Of a stretch of DNA of 64,000 bases, positions 1-8,716 are shown one piece after another. The stretch is from Variovorax paradoxus (GTDB taxonomy: Bacteria; Pseudomonadota; Gammaproteobacteria; Burkholderiales; Burkholderiaceae_C). The stretch covers positions 248,001 to 312,000 of the forward strand of contig NZ_JAGGNW010000010.1 of assembly GCF_018614875.1 (NCBI RefSeq), in the 5' to 3' direction. A model generated the notes under the pieces. The model did no database searches and had not been told where the DNA came from. It worked only from the letters and a program-made list of their open reading frames with translations. Position 1 is the stretch's first letter, and every line of letters starts with the position of its first letter. The position numbers were made by a program, and so were the translations under genes.

Positions 1-366
1 GGAAGGACCGATCAGGGCCACGTCGTATTTGTCGAGCCACGGAATGATGGCCTGCGAATGCGGCGTGCCGCGGCTCATGAAGAGCGCCGTCACCTTCTTC
101 TCCTCGATCAGCACGCGGGCGTTCTCGCTCGCGCGCTTGACGTCGAAGCCATCGTCCATGCGCAGCACCTCTATCTTTTCGCCATGGATTCCGCCTTGCG
201 CGTTCGCGGCGTCGATCACCAGCTGCGCGCCGGCGATGGTTTCGTTCACACCCGCGGCCACCGAGCCGGTCATGCCCGCCGTCTGGCCGATCAGGATCTG
301 GGCTGGGGCGGACGCAGCGGCCATTGCCAACAGGGCGGCGCAAAGCATGTGCAGCTTTTTCATCAT
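1..366 (-). CDS. Branched-chain amino acid-type ABC transporter substrate-binding protein (partial)
   Basis: The N-terminal ~122 residues of a periplasmic binding protein of the LivK type (Peripla_BP_6 fold); the gene runs off the left edge of the window. It opens with a signal peptide (MMKKLHMLCAALLAMAAA, predicted cleavage after APAQ). The mature part begins ILIGQTAGMTGSVAAGVNE, which is the usual first strand and ligand loop of this family. By family, it should capture an amino acid, amide or aromatic acid for an ABC importer; the ligand cannot be read from this fragment. Two ATGs lie in tandem at 366 and 363; either could be used. Confidence 0.8.
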   Translation of the reverse strand, partial: MMKKLHMLCAALLAMAAASAPAQILIGQTAGMTGSVAAGVNETIAGAQLVIDAANAQGGIHGEKIEVLRMDDGFDVKRASENARVLIEEKKVTALFMSRGTPHSQAIIPWLDKYDVALIGPS

Positions 367-503
367 GGATAACTTTCGGGACAGGCCAGACGTAAACGAA
401 GGTGCTATTTGTTACATGAAGTGACAATGACGGAATCGGTACAAACCCCTGCGTGGGCGCGGACCATGTGACGGAGTGCACGAATACGTCACCGGCCACT
501 CCC

Positions 504-509
504 TAGAAT
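504..509 (+). promoter_or_regulatory. Probable -10 box of the uvrA-like gene
   Basis: TAGAAT lies at 504-509. The first in-frame ATG of the downstream gene (508) falls inside this hexamer, so transcription would begin near 516 and that ATG would not be in the mRNA. No convincing -35 box is visible. Confidence 0.4.
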
Positions 510-534
510 GTTTGCCCCACCCCCCAAGGCACTC

Positions 535-3500
535 ATGACACAGGGCTCCATCCGGATTCGCGGCGCGCGCCAGCACAACCTACAGAACCTCGACCTCGAC
601 ATCCGCACCGGCGAGATGACTGTGGTCACCGGGCCGAGCGGCTCGGGCAAATCGAGCCTCGTGTTCGACACCCTCTATGCCGAGGGCCAGCGGCGCTACG
701 TGGAGACCTTCTCGGCCTATGCGCGCCAGTTCCTGGACCGCATGGACAAGCCGGCCGTCGACAAGGTGGAGGGCGTGCCGCCCGCCATCGCCATCGACCA
801 GACCAACCCGGTGCGCTCCTCGCGCTCCACGGTCGGCACGATGACCGAGCTGAACGACCACCTGAAGCTGCTCTTCGCGCGCGCGGCCGACCTGTTCGAC
901 CGCGAGACCGCGCTGCCGGTGCGCCACGATTCGCCCGACAGCATCTATGCGCAGATCGCCGAGCGCGCGGCCGCTGCGGGCGATCCGCGGCTGGTCGTCA
1001 CCTTTCCGGTGGAACTGCCGGCGGGCACCTCGGCGGAAGAAGTCACGCAATGGCTGTCGGCCAGCGGCTTCACGCGCGTGCAGGCCGAGCGCGAGGTGGC
1101 CACGCCCACCGGCCCGCGCAAGGTGCTGGACGTGGTGGCCGACCGGTTCCGCATCTCGAGCGCCGAGCGTGCGCGCGTGGTCGAGGCCATCGAGGTGGCG
1201 CTCAAGCGCGGCAGCGGACGCGTCACCGTGCACGCCACCGGCGCGGACGAAAACGCACCGACCGACGTGTGGAAGTTCTCCACCGGCCTGCACTGCCCCG
1301 AGAGCGACATCCGCTACACCGACCCGATCCCGTCGATGTTCTCGTTCAACTCGGCGGTGGGCGCGTGCGAGACCTGCCGCGGCTTCGGCCGCGTGATCGG
1401 CGTCGACCTGGGACTCGTGATCCCGAACGACAAGCTCACCTTGCGCGCGGGCGCCATCAAGACCATCCAGACCCCCGCGTGGAAGGAAGCGCAGGACGAC
1501 CTCATGCGCCACGCCGAGGCGGCCGGCATTCCGCGCGACACGCCGTGGAACAAGCTCACCGACGAGCAGAAGCACTGGGTGATCGAGGGCACGCCCAATT
1601 ACAAGGAAGGCAACTGGAACAAGCAGTGGTATGGCGTGCGCCGCTTCTTCGGCTACCTGGAGAGCAAGTCCTACAAGATGCACATCCGCGTGCTCTTGTC
1701 CAAGTACCGCAGCTACACGCCATGCCCCGTTTGCAGCGGCGCGCGCCTCAAGCTCGACAGCCTGATCTGGCGCATCGGCAGCAAGGAAGACGCGGATGCG
1801 GTGCTGCCGCCAGAGAAGCGATTCATGCCGACCGGAGCGAAGTGGACGCGGGCGCAGCTGGAGGCGCTGCCGGGCCTGTGCCTGCATGACCTGATGCTGT
1901 TGCCGATCGAGCGGCTGCGGCGGTTCTTCGACGGGCAGCAGCCCTCACCCCAACCCTCTCCCGCAAGCGGGAGAGGGGGCAAGACCGAACAGCCGGCCGA
2001 GGGGGGCGATTTGCTCCCTCTCCCGCTTGCGGGAGAGGGCAGGGGTGAGGGCGAAACCCAGGCACTCAAACTCCTCTTCGAAGAAATCACCACCCGCCTG
2101 CGCTACCTGCACGACGTCGGCATCGGCTACCTCACGCTCGACCGCCAGAGCCGCACGCTGTCGGGCGGCGAGGTGCAGCGCATCAACCTCACGACCGCGC
2201 TCGGCACCTCGCTGGTCAACACGCTGTTCGTGCTCGACGAGCCCAGCATCGGCCTGCATCCGCGCGACATGAACCGCATCACCGAGGCCATGCTGCGCCT
2301 GCGCGATGCGGGCAACACGCTGGTGGTGGTCGAGCACGACCCGGCCGTGATGCTCGCGGCCGATCGCGTGATCGACATGGGCCCGGGCCCCGGCATTCGC
2401 GGCGGGCAGATCGTGTTCGACGGCTCGACCGACCAGCTGCGCGACGCCGACACGCTCACCGGCCAGTATCTGGGCGGGCGCAAGAAGATCGGCATGGGCT
2501 TCAAGCGGCTCGTGAGCGAGAACACGCACCGGCTCATCCTCGAAGGCGCGCGCGAGCACAACCTCAAGAACATCACGGTCGAGTTTCCGCTCGCACGCCT
2601 CGTGTGCGTGACCGGCGTCAGCGGTTCGGGCAAGTCGACGCTGATCCAGGACGTGCTCGCGCCCGCGCTCATGCGGCACTTCGGCAAGGCGACCGAAACG
2701 CCGGGCGCGCACGACCGCCTGCTCGGCGCCGATCACCTGGGCGACGTGGTGTTCGTCGACCAGTCGCCCATTGGCAAGACCGCGCGCTCCAACCCCGCGA
2801 GCTACGTGGGCGCGTGGGACGCGATCCGCGAAATCTTCGCCACCGCCGCGCTGTCGCGCCAGCGCGGCTACACCGCGAGCAAGTTCAGTTTCAACTCCGG
2901 CGACGGGCGCTGCCCCACTTGCGGCGGCTCGGGCTTCGAGCACGTCGAGATGCAGTTTCTGTCCGACGTGTACCTGCGCTGCCCCGACTGCGACGGCAAG
3001 CGCTATCGCCCCGAAATTCTCGAAGTGCGCGTGGAACGCAAGGGCAGGAACTACAACGTGGCCGACGTGCTCGACCTCACCGTGGCTGAAGCGGCGACGG
3101 TGTTCGAGGCCGACCGCGACGTGCTGCGCGTGCTGCAGCCGATTTCCGACGTGGGGCTCGACTACGTCAAGCTCGGCCAGCCCGTGCCCACGCTGAGCGG
3201 CGGCGAGGCGCAGCGCCTGAAGCTCGCGGGCTTCCTCGCAGAGGCTGCGAAGAGCGCGACCGCCAGCAAGCAATCGGTCGCGCGCAGGGGCACGCTGTTC
3301 CTGTTCGACGAGCCGACCACCGGCCTGCATTTCGACGACATCGCGCGCCTGATGCGCGCGCTGCGCAAGCTGCTCGACGCCGGCCATTCGCTGATCGTGA
3401 TCGAACACAACCTGGACGTGATCCGCGCCAGCGACTGGTGCATCGACCTCGGCCCCGAAGGCGGCGAGGGCGGCGGCCAGGTGGTGGCCGAGGGCACGCC

Positions 3501-6402
3501 CGAGCAGCTGCGCGAGAACCGCGCCTCGCTCACCGGCGCCGCGCTGGCCGACTACGAGCTGGCCATCGGCCCCGAGGCCTACAAGGTGGCCGAGCGCGCG
3601 GCGCGGCGCTACATCGCCAACGCCAAGACGGCGCCCGGCAGCAACGCCATCGAGATCGTCAATGCGCGCGAACACAACCTGAAGAATCTGAGCGTGAACA
3701 TTCCGCGCGGCAAGTTCAGCGTGGTGACGGGCGTGAGCGGCTCGGGCAAATCGACGCTGGCCTTCGACATCCTGTTCAACGAAGGCCAGCGCCGGTATCT
3801 CGAATCGCTCAACGCCTATGCGCGCAGCATCGTGCAGCCCGCGGGCCGGCCCGAAGTGGATGCGGTCTACGGCATTCCACCGACCGTGGCCATCGAGCAG
3901 CGCCTGTCGCGCGGCGGCCGCAAGAGCACGGTGGGCACCACCACCGAGGTCTGGCACTTCCTGCGCCTCCTGTACGTGAAGCTGGGCATCCAGCACTGCA
4001 TCCACGACGGCGCCGCGGTGCAGCCGCAGACGCCCGACAGCATCGCCGCGCAGCTGATGCGCAACTTCAAGGGCCAGCACATCGGCCTGCTCGCACCGCT
4101 GGTGAGCAACCGCAAGGGCGTGTACACCGAGCTGGCCGATTGGGCGCGCCCGCGCGGCTTCACGCACCTGCGCGTGGACGGCGACTTCCTGCCGACCACG
4201 GGATTCCCGCGCATCGACCGCTTCAAGGAGCACAGCATTGAGCTGCCGGTGGCCAGCCTCGACGTGTTGCCCTCGAAGGAAACCGAGCTGCGCGAGGCGC
4301 TGACCAAGGCGCTCGAACACGGCAAGGGCGTGGTGCACGTGCTGAGCCACATCGACGGCCTCAAGGCCGCCATGATGGCCGGCGTGTCCGCCTCCGGCAT
4401 CGGCCGCGTCAACGTGTTCTCCACGCTGCGTGCCTGCCCGATCTGCAGCACCAGCTACGCAGAACTCGACCCGCGCCTGTTCAGCTACAACAGCAAGCAC
4501 GGCTGGTGCCCCGATTGCGTGGGCACCGGTGTCAAGCTCAGCAAGGACCAGCGCAAGGTCTTCGACGACTCGATCCGCGACGACGACAACAAGGGCCGTG
4601 AGCAGACCTTCGCCGAACCCGAGGTGGAAGACCTGGCCGACACCGCCTGCCCGACCTGCGAAGGCACGCGGCTCAATGCCACGGCGCGCGCGGTGAGCTT
4701 CGGCGCCTCGCCGGCCGACGGCCTGAGCGGCATCGGCATTACCGAGCTCGCGCGCATGAGCGTGACCGAGGTGCGGCAGTGGTTCGAAGGGCTGGCGCTC
4801 GCGGGACGCGAAGCCGAGATTGCGCGCGACCTTGTGCCCGAGATCAAGAGCCGGCTCGAATTTCTCGAGGAGGTGGGCCTGGGCTACCTCACGCTCGACC
4901 GCGGCGCACCCACGCTCTCCGGCGGTGAAGCGCAGCGCATCCGCCTCGCGGCGCAGCTCGGCAGCAACCTGCAGGGCGTGTGCTACGTGCTCGACGAGCC
5001 GACCATCGGCCTGCATGCGCGCGACAACCAGATCCTGCTCGACGCGCTGCACAAGCTCGGCGACAAGGGCAACACGCTGGTGGTGGTGGAGCACGACGAA
5101 GACACCATCCGCCGCGCCGACCACATCATCGACATCGGCCCGAGTGCCGGCAAGCGCGGCGGGCGCCTCGTGGCCGAAGGCTCGGTGGCCGACATCCAGG
5201 CGGCGGGCGATTCGCAGACCGGCCGCTACCTGCGCGATGCCATCAGGCATCCGCTGCACGCGCGGCGCCTCGTCCCTCTCCCTCCCGTCCCGGGGGAGGG
5301 CCGCCCCCACCCCAACCCTCCCCCGGAAGGGGAGGGAGCAAGTCCGTGGCTCACGGTGCATGGCGCCGACCTGCACAACCTGCAGGACGTGACCGCCACG
5401 CTGCCGCTGCATCGGCTCGTGGTGGTGACCGGCGTGAGCGGCTCGGGCAAGTCCACGCTCGCGCGCGACGTGCTGCTGGCCAGCGTGCACGCCATCGTGG
5501 TCCAGCGCATGACCAAGGCCGGCCGCGATGCCGATGCCGCGGGCAAGCGGCCGGCATGGTCCGGCTGCCGCAGCGTCGAGGGCTACGAAAGCATCGACCG
5601 CGTGCTCGAAGTCGACCAGACGCCCATCGGCAAGACGCCGCGCAGCTGCCCCGCCACCTACATCGGCTTCTGGGACAGCATCCGCAAGCTGTTTGCCGAC
5701 ACGCTCGAAGCCAAGGCGCGCGGCTATGGGCCGGCGCGCTTCAGCTTCAACACCGGCGAAGGCCGCTGCCCCGGCTGCGACGGCGCCGGCGTGCGCACCA
5801 TCGAGATGAGCTTCCTGCCCGACGTGAAGGTGCCTTGCGAGGTCTGCCACGGCGCGCGCTTCAACCCCGAGACGCTGGCCGTGAGCTGGCGCGGCAAGAG
5901 CATCGGCGAGGTGCTGCAGATGGAAGTGGACGAGGCGGTCGAGTTCTTCGCCGCCATGCCCAACATCAGCCATCCGCTGCAGCTGCTGAAGGACGTGGGC
6001 CTGGGCTACCTCACGCTGGGCCAGCCTTCGCCCACGCTGTCGGGCGGCGAGGCGCAGCGCATCAAGCTGGTGACCGAACTCAGCAAGGTGCGCGACGACA
6101 TCACGCGCCGCGGCCAGAAGGCGCCGCACACGCTCTACGTGCTCGACGAGCCGACCGTGGGCCTGCACATGGCCGACGTCGAGAAGCTGATCCACGTGCT
6201 GCACCGGCTGGTGAACGGCGGCCACAGCGTGGTGGTGATCGAGCACGATCTCGACCTGATCGCCGAGGCCGACTGGATCATCGACCTCGGGCCCGAAGGC
6301 GGCAACGCCGGCGGGCGCATCGTCGCGGCAGCGCCGCCGGAAGAGGTGGTGCGGCTCGGCACGCACACGGGCGTGGCCTTGGCGCCGGTATTGGCACGGT
6401 GA
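535..6402 (+). CDS. uvrA: Double-length (tandem-fused) excinuclease ABC subunit A-like ATPase
   Basis: A 1955-residue protein made of two complete UvrA units in tandem, about twice the usual ~950. UvrA is the damage-recognition ATPase of nucleotide excision repair. Each half has two ABC modules. Walker A loops lie near residues 34, 693, 1065 and 1632 (GPSGSGKSS, then GVSGSGKST), and LSGGE signatures near 542, 887, 1461 and 1835. CxxC zinc-finger pairs (CPTCGGSG, CPDCDG and equivalents) recur in both halves. Start: ATG 535 has AAGG at 526-529 and lies downstream of the -10 box, whereas ATG 508 overlaps that box. Two GC-rich palindromic repeats are translated in frame at about residues 470-506 and 1581-1601. 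Long fused UvrA paralogues are, as I recall, known in Burkholderiales; whether this one replaces or supplements a normal UvrA cannot be told here. Confidence 0.9.
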   Translation: MTQGSIRIRGARQHNLQNLDLDIRTGEMTVVTGPSGSGKSSLVFDTLYAEGQRRYVETFSAYARQFLDRMDKPAVDKVEGVPPAIAIDQTNPVRSSRSTVGTMTELNDHLKLLFARAADLFDRETALPVRHDSPDSIYAQIAERAAAAGDPRLVVTFPVELPAGTSAEEVTQWLSASGFTRVQAEREVATPTGPRKVLDVVADRFRISSAERARVVEAIEVALKRGSGRVTVHATGADENAPTDVWKFSTGLHCPESDIRYTDPIPSMFSFNSAVGACETCRGFGRVIGVDLGLVIPNDKLTLRAGAIKTIQTPAWKEAQDDLMRHAEAAGIPRDTPWNKLTDEQKHWVIEGTPNYKEGNWNKQWYGVRRFFGYLESKSYKMHIRVLLSKYRSYTPCPVCSGARLKLDSLIWRIGSKEDADAVLPPEKRFMPTGAKWTRAQLEALPGLCLHDLMLLPIERLRRFFDGQQPSPQPSPASGRGGKTEQPAEGGDLLPLPLAGEGRGEGETQALKLLFEEITTRLRYLHDVGIGYLTLDRQSRTLSGGEVQRINLTTALGTSLVNTLFVLDEPSIGLHPRDMNRITEAMLRLRDAGNTLVVVEHDPAVMLAADRVIDMGPGPGIRGGQIVFDGSTDQLRDADTLTGQYLGGRKKIGMGFKRLVSENTHRLILEGAREHNLKNITVEFPLARLVCVTGVSGSGKSTLIQDVLAPALMRHFGKATETPGAHDRLLGADHLGDVVFVDQSPIGKTARSNPASYVGAWDAIREIFATAALSRQRGYTASKFSFNSGDGRCPTCGGSGFEHVEMQFLSDVYLRCPDCDGKRYRPEILEVRVERKGRNYNVADVLDLTVAEAATVFEADRDVLRVLQPISDVGLDYVKLGQPVPTLSGGEAQRLKLAGFLAEAAKSATASKQSVARRGTLFLFDEPTTGLHFDDIARLMRALRKLLDAGHSLIVIEHNLDVIRASDWCIDLGPEGGEGGGQVVAEGTPEQLRENRASLTGAALADYELAIGPEAYKVAERAARRYIANAKTAPGSNAIEIVNAREHNLKNLSVNIPRGKFSVVTGVSGSGKSTLAFDILFNEGQRRYLESLNAYARSIVQPAGRPEVDAVYGIPPTVAIEQRLSRGGRKSTVGTTTEVWHFLRLLYVKLGIQHCIHDGAAVQPQTPDSIAAQLMRNFKGQHIGLLAPLVSNRKGVYTELADWARPRGFTHLRVDGDFLPTTGFPRIDRFKEHSIELPVASLDVLPSKETELREALTKALEHGKGVVHVLSHIDGLKAAMMAGVSASGIGRVNVFSTLRACPICSTSYAELDPRLFSYNSKHGWCPDCVGTGVKLSKDQRKVFDDSIRDDDNKGREQTFAEPEVEDLADTACPTCEGTRLNATARAVSFGASPADGLSGIGITELARMSVTEVRQWFEGLALAGREAEIARDLVPEIKSRLEFLEEVGLGYLTLDRGAPTLSGGEAQRIRLAAQLGSNLQGVCYVLDEPTIGLHARDNQILLDALHKLGDKGNTLVVVEHDEDTIRRADHIIDIGPSAGKRGGRLVAEGSVADIQAAGDSQTGRYLRDAIRHPLHARRLVPLPPVPGEGRPHPNPPPEGEGASPWLTVHGADLHNLQDVTATLPLHRLVVVTGVSGSGKSTLARDVLLASVHAIVVQRMTKAGRDADAAGKRPAWSGCRSVEGYESIDRVLEVDQTPIGKTPRSCPATYIGFWDSIRKLFADTLEAKARGYGPARFSFNTGEGRCPGCDGAGVRTIEMSFLPDVKVPCEVCHGARFNPETLAVSWRGKSIGEVLQMEVDEAVEFFAAMPNISHPLQLLKDVGLGYLTLGQPSPTLSGGEAQRIKLVTELSKVRDDITRRGQKAPHTLYVLDEPTVGLHMADVEKLIHVLHRLVNGGHSVVVIEHDLDLIAEADWIIDLGPEGGNAGGRIVAAAPPEEVVRLGTHTGVALAPVLAR
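1941..2052. repeat. Palindromic repeat element read in frame inside uvrA (copy 1)
   Basis: Two perfect 11-bp hairpins, CCCTCTCCCGC/GCGGGAGAGGG at 1954-1977 and 2016-2039, lie inside a larger imperfect inverted repeat (1941-1962 against 2031-2052). It resembles a REP/BIME-like element. It encodes a low-complexity linker (PSPQPSPASGRG ... PLPLAGEGRGEG) and keeps the frame open. Confidence 0.8.
5274..5336. repeat. Palindromic repeat element read in frame inside uvrA (copy 2)
   Basis: Two hairpins, CCCTCCC (5280-5286)/GGGAGGG (5294-5300) and CCCTCCCC (5316-5323)/GGGGAGGG (5329-5336), separated by a C-rich spacer. It encodes PLPPVPGEGRPHPNPPPEGE and sits at the junction before the last ABC module. 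It is related in layout to the element at 1941-2052 but not identical to it. Confidence 0.7.
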
Positions 6403-6520
6403 TGCGCGCAGGCGCACAATGGCTCCATCCCTTGGCGCAGGCGCATCCTGGATCAGCCATGGCGGAGTAAACATGTGACGGGGATGAAGCGCCGAGCCGG
6501 GCTACGCAAGGAGCCATGCC

Positions 6521-7570
6521 ATGACCCGCTTCATCGATGTCCACAGCCTGGTTCGCCTGGTGGACGAAACCGGCATTCCGGAATTCCTCCGGGCCCTGGC
6601 CGACGCGCTGCGCGACGACTTCCTGCGCTGGCGCGAGTTCGACAAGAAAGCGCGCATGGCCAGCCACTCGCACCTGGGCGTGATCGAGCTGATGCCGGTG
6701 GCCGACGACGGCGCCTATGCCTTCAAATACGTCAACGGCCATCCGCACAACACGGCGCTGGGGCTGCCCACGGTCATGGCCTTTGGCGTGCTGGCCGAGG
6801 TCGACACGGGGTATCCCGTGCTTCTGTCCGAACTCACGCTCACCACCGCGCTGCGCACCGCCGCCACTTCGGCCATGGCGGCGCAGGCCCTGGCGCGGCC
6901 CGGTTCGCGCAGCCTGGCGCTGATCGGCAACGGCTCGCAAAGCGAGTTCCAGGCCCTGGCCTTTCATGCGCTGCTGGGCATCGAGGAAGTGCGCGTGTTC
7001 GACATCGACCCGCACGCCACCGACAAGCTGGTGCGCCATCTGTCCGCCTGCACGTCGCTCGAGGTGGTGCGCGCGCCTTCCATCGCTGCGGCTGTGCGCG
7101 GTGCCGACATCGTCACCACCGTCACGGCGCACCAGGGCCACGCCACCATCCTCACGCCCGAGATGATCGAGCCGGGCATGCACATCAATGCAGTGGGCGG
7201 CGATTCCCCCGGCAAGACCGAGCTGCATCCCGACGTGCTGCGCCTGGCGCGCGTGTTCGTCGAATATGAACCCCAGACCCGCATCGAGGGCGAGATCCAG
7301 CAACTGCCGCCCGACTTTCCGGTGCACGAACTCTGGAAGGTGCTGCTCGGCACCGTGCCGGGACGCGAGAGCGAGGACCAGGTCACGGTGTTCGACTCGG
7401 TCGGCTTCGCGCTGGAGGACTACACCGCGCTGCGCTACATCCGCCAGCTGGCGCTCGAGCGCGGCATCGGCCAGCAGATTGCGCTGGTGCCCGAGCTGGA
7501 CGACCCGAAGGATCTGTTCGGCCTCACCGCATCCGGCCGGCGCCGTGCCGTGCTGCGGCGTGCGGCATGA
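6521..7570 (+). CDS. Ornithine cyclodeaminase / mu-crystallin family protein
   Basis: 349 residues, the usual length for this NAD(P)-dependent family, whose best-known member converts L-ornithine to L-proline and ammonia. The Rossmann loop is seen near residues 132-145 (LALIGNGSQSEFQ), followed by an acidic strand end (VFDIDPHA). The later segment GMHINAVGGDSPGK matches the family's conserved substrate-pocket region. The start follows an AAGGAG site with good spacing. Its stop overlaps the ATG of the next gene (ATGA), so ornithine cyclodeaminase and the HDAC-like deacylase are probably co-translated. That suggests arginine/polyamine catabolism. The family also contains ketimine reductases and other imine-reducing enzymes, so the exact substrate is inferred. 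Confidence 0.88.
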   Translation: MTRFIDVHSLVRLVDETGIPEFLRALADALRDDFLRWREFDKKARMASHSHLGVIELMPVADDGAYAFKYVNGHPHNTALGLPTVMAFGVLAEVDTGYPVLLSELTLTTALRTAATSAMAAQALARPGSRSLALIGNGSQSEFQALAFHALLGIEEVRVFDIDPHATDKLVRHLSACTSLEVVRAPSIAAAVRGADIVTTVTAHQGHATILTPEMIEPGMHINAVGGDSPGKTELHPDVLRLARVFVEYEPQTRIEGEIQQLPPDFPVHELWKVLLGTVPGRESEDQVTVFDSVGFALEDYTALRYIRQLALERGIGQQIALVPELDDPKDLFGLTASGRRRAVLRRAA

Positions 7571-8625
7571 TGGGCGGCATGCTCACCATCTACAACGACC
7601 AGCACGCATTGCACCAAGGCAAAGTCGAGATGTTCCGCGGCGAGCTGGTGCCGTGCTTCGAAGTACCCGCCCGTGTCGACCATGTGAGGCATGAACTGGA
7701 GCACCGCGGCCTGGGCCCGCTGCAGGCGCCCGATGCTTTCGACGAGACGCTGCTGGCCAAGGTGCACGCACCGCGCTACCTGGACTTCATCGCCCATGCC
7801 TGGGACGAATGGGTGGCACTCGATCCATCCAACGTGTCGCGCGATGCCCTGCCTTCGTACTGGCCCACGCGCGGCATGCGCACCGATGTCTTGCCCCGGA
7901 GTTTTCCGGCGCGCATGGGGCTGTTCTCGTTCGACGCGGGAACGCCGCTGATGGCCGGCAGCTGGGCCGCCGCGCGCCACGGCGCCGCCTGCGCCTGGAC
8001 CGCGGCGCAGCGCGTCATCGGCGGCCGGCGTGCGGCCTTCGCGCTCACGCGGCCGCCCGGCCACCACGCGGGCGCCGATTTCTTCGGCGGCTACTGCTTC
8101 GTCAACAACGCCGCAGTGGCCGCGCAGGCGCTGCGCGATGCGGGCGTGGAACGTGTGGCGGTGCTGGACGTCGACTACCACCATGGCAACGGCACCCAGG
8201 CCATCTTCTACGAGCGCGGCGACGTGCACTTCGCGAGCCTGCATGGCGATCCGCTGACCGACTATCCGTACTACCTGGGCCACGCCGACGAGCGCGGCGC
8301 GGGCGAAGGAGAGGGCTTCAATCACAACCTGCCGCTGGCGCGCGGCACCGGCTTCGCAGCCTGGCGTGCGGCGCTGAAGACCGCACTCGACGGCATTGCC
8401 GCGGTGCGCGCGGGTGCGCTGGTCGTGTCGCTCGGCGTCGACACTTTCGAAGGCGACCCGGTCGCGGGCTTCCGGCTCCAGAGCGACGACTACCTGCGCA
8501 TAGGCGAGGACCTGGCGCGCGCCGGCCTGCCCACGGTCTTCGTGTTCGAAGGCGGCTACGCGGTGGCCGAGGTCGGTGTCAACGCCGTCAACGTGCTGCA
8601 GGGATTCGACCAGGCCGCGGGCTGA
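7567..8625 (+). CDS. Histone deacetylase-family (acetylpolyamine amidohydrolase-like) deacylase
   Basis: 352 residues of the arginase/deacetylase fold, a cytoplasmic zinc enzyme that hydrolyses acetyl-lysine-like or acetylpolyamine amides. The catalytic His pair is in RPPGHHAG (about residues 165-169) and the zinc-binding loop in VLDVDYHHGNGT (near 201-210). Further family features are GGYCFVNNAA and the C-terminal glycine loop VFEGGYAV. It is coupled to the upstream ornithine cyclodeaminase. That pairing favours an acetylpolyamine or acyl-amino-acid substrate over a protein target, but this is inference. ATG 7567 is used because it gives the ATGA overlap; ATG 7579 is an alternative. Confidence 0.88.
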   Translation: MMGGMLTIYNDQHALHQGKVEMFRGELVPCFEVPARVDHVRHELEHRGLGPLQAPDAFDETLLAKVHAPRYLDFIAHAWDEWVALDPSNVSRDALPSYWPTRGMRTDVLPRSFPARMGLFSFDAGTPLMAGSWAAARHGAACAWTAAQRVIGGRRAAFALTRPPGHHAGADFFGGYCFVNNAAVAAQALRDAGVERVAVLDVDYHHGNGTQAIFYERGDVHFASLHGDPLTDYPYYLGHADERGAGEGEGFNHNLPLARGTGFAAWRAALKTALDGIAAVRAGALVVSLGVDTFEGDPVAGFRLQSDDYLRIGEDLARAGLPTVFVFEGGYAVAEVGVNAVNVLQGFDQAAG

Positions 8626-8716
8626 GCCTCATGCGACAGCAGTCGGGTGAGCACCGATTGCCGCCGCGGGAAGGGCAGGGCCCAATGCGCCCTTTCCCCT
8701 GTTTCTGGAACCAGCC

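Noticed and set aside
1945..6474. A 1509-codon open frame antisense to uvrA, and other long antisense frames (580-1887, 13080-14351, 28876-30042, 37115-40195)
   Set aside because: They mirror high-GC coding strands, are rich in Arg/Ala/His with no domain pattern, and lack ribosome-binding sites. They are shadows of real genes.
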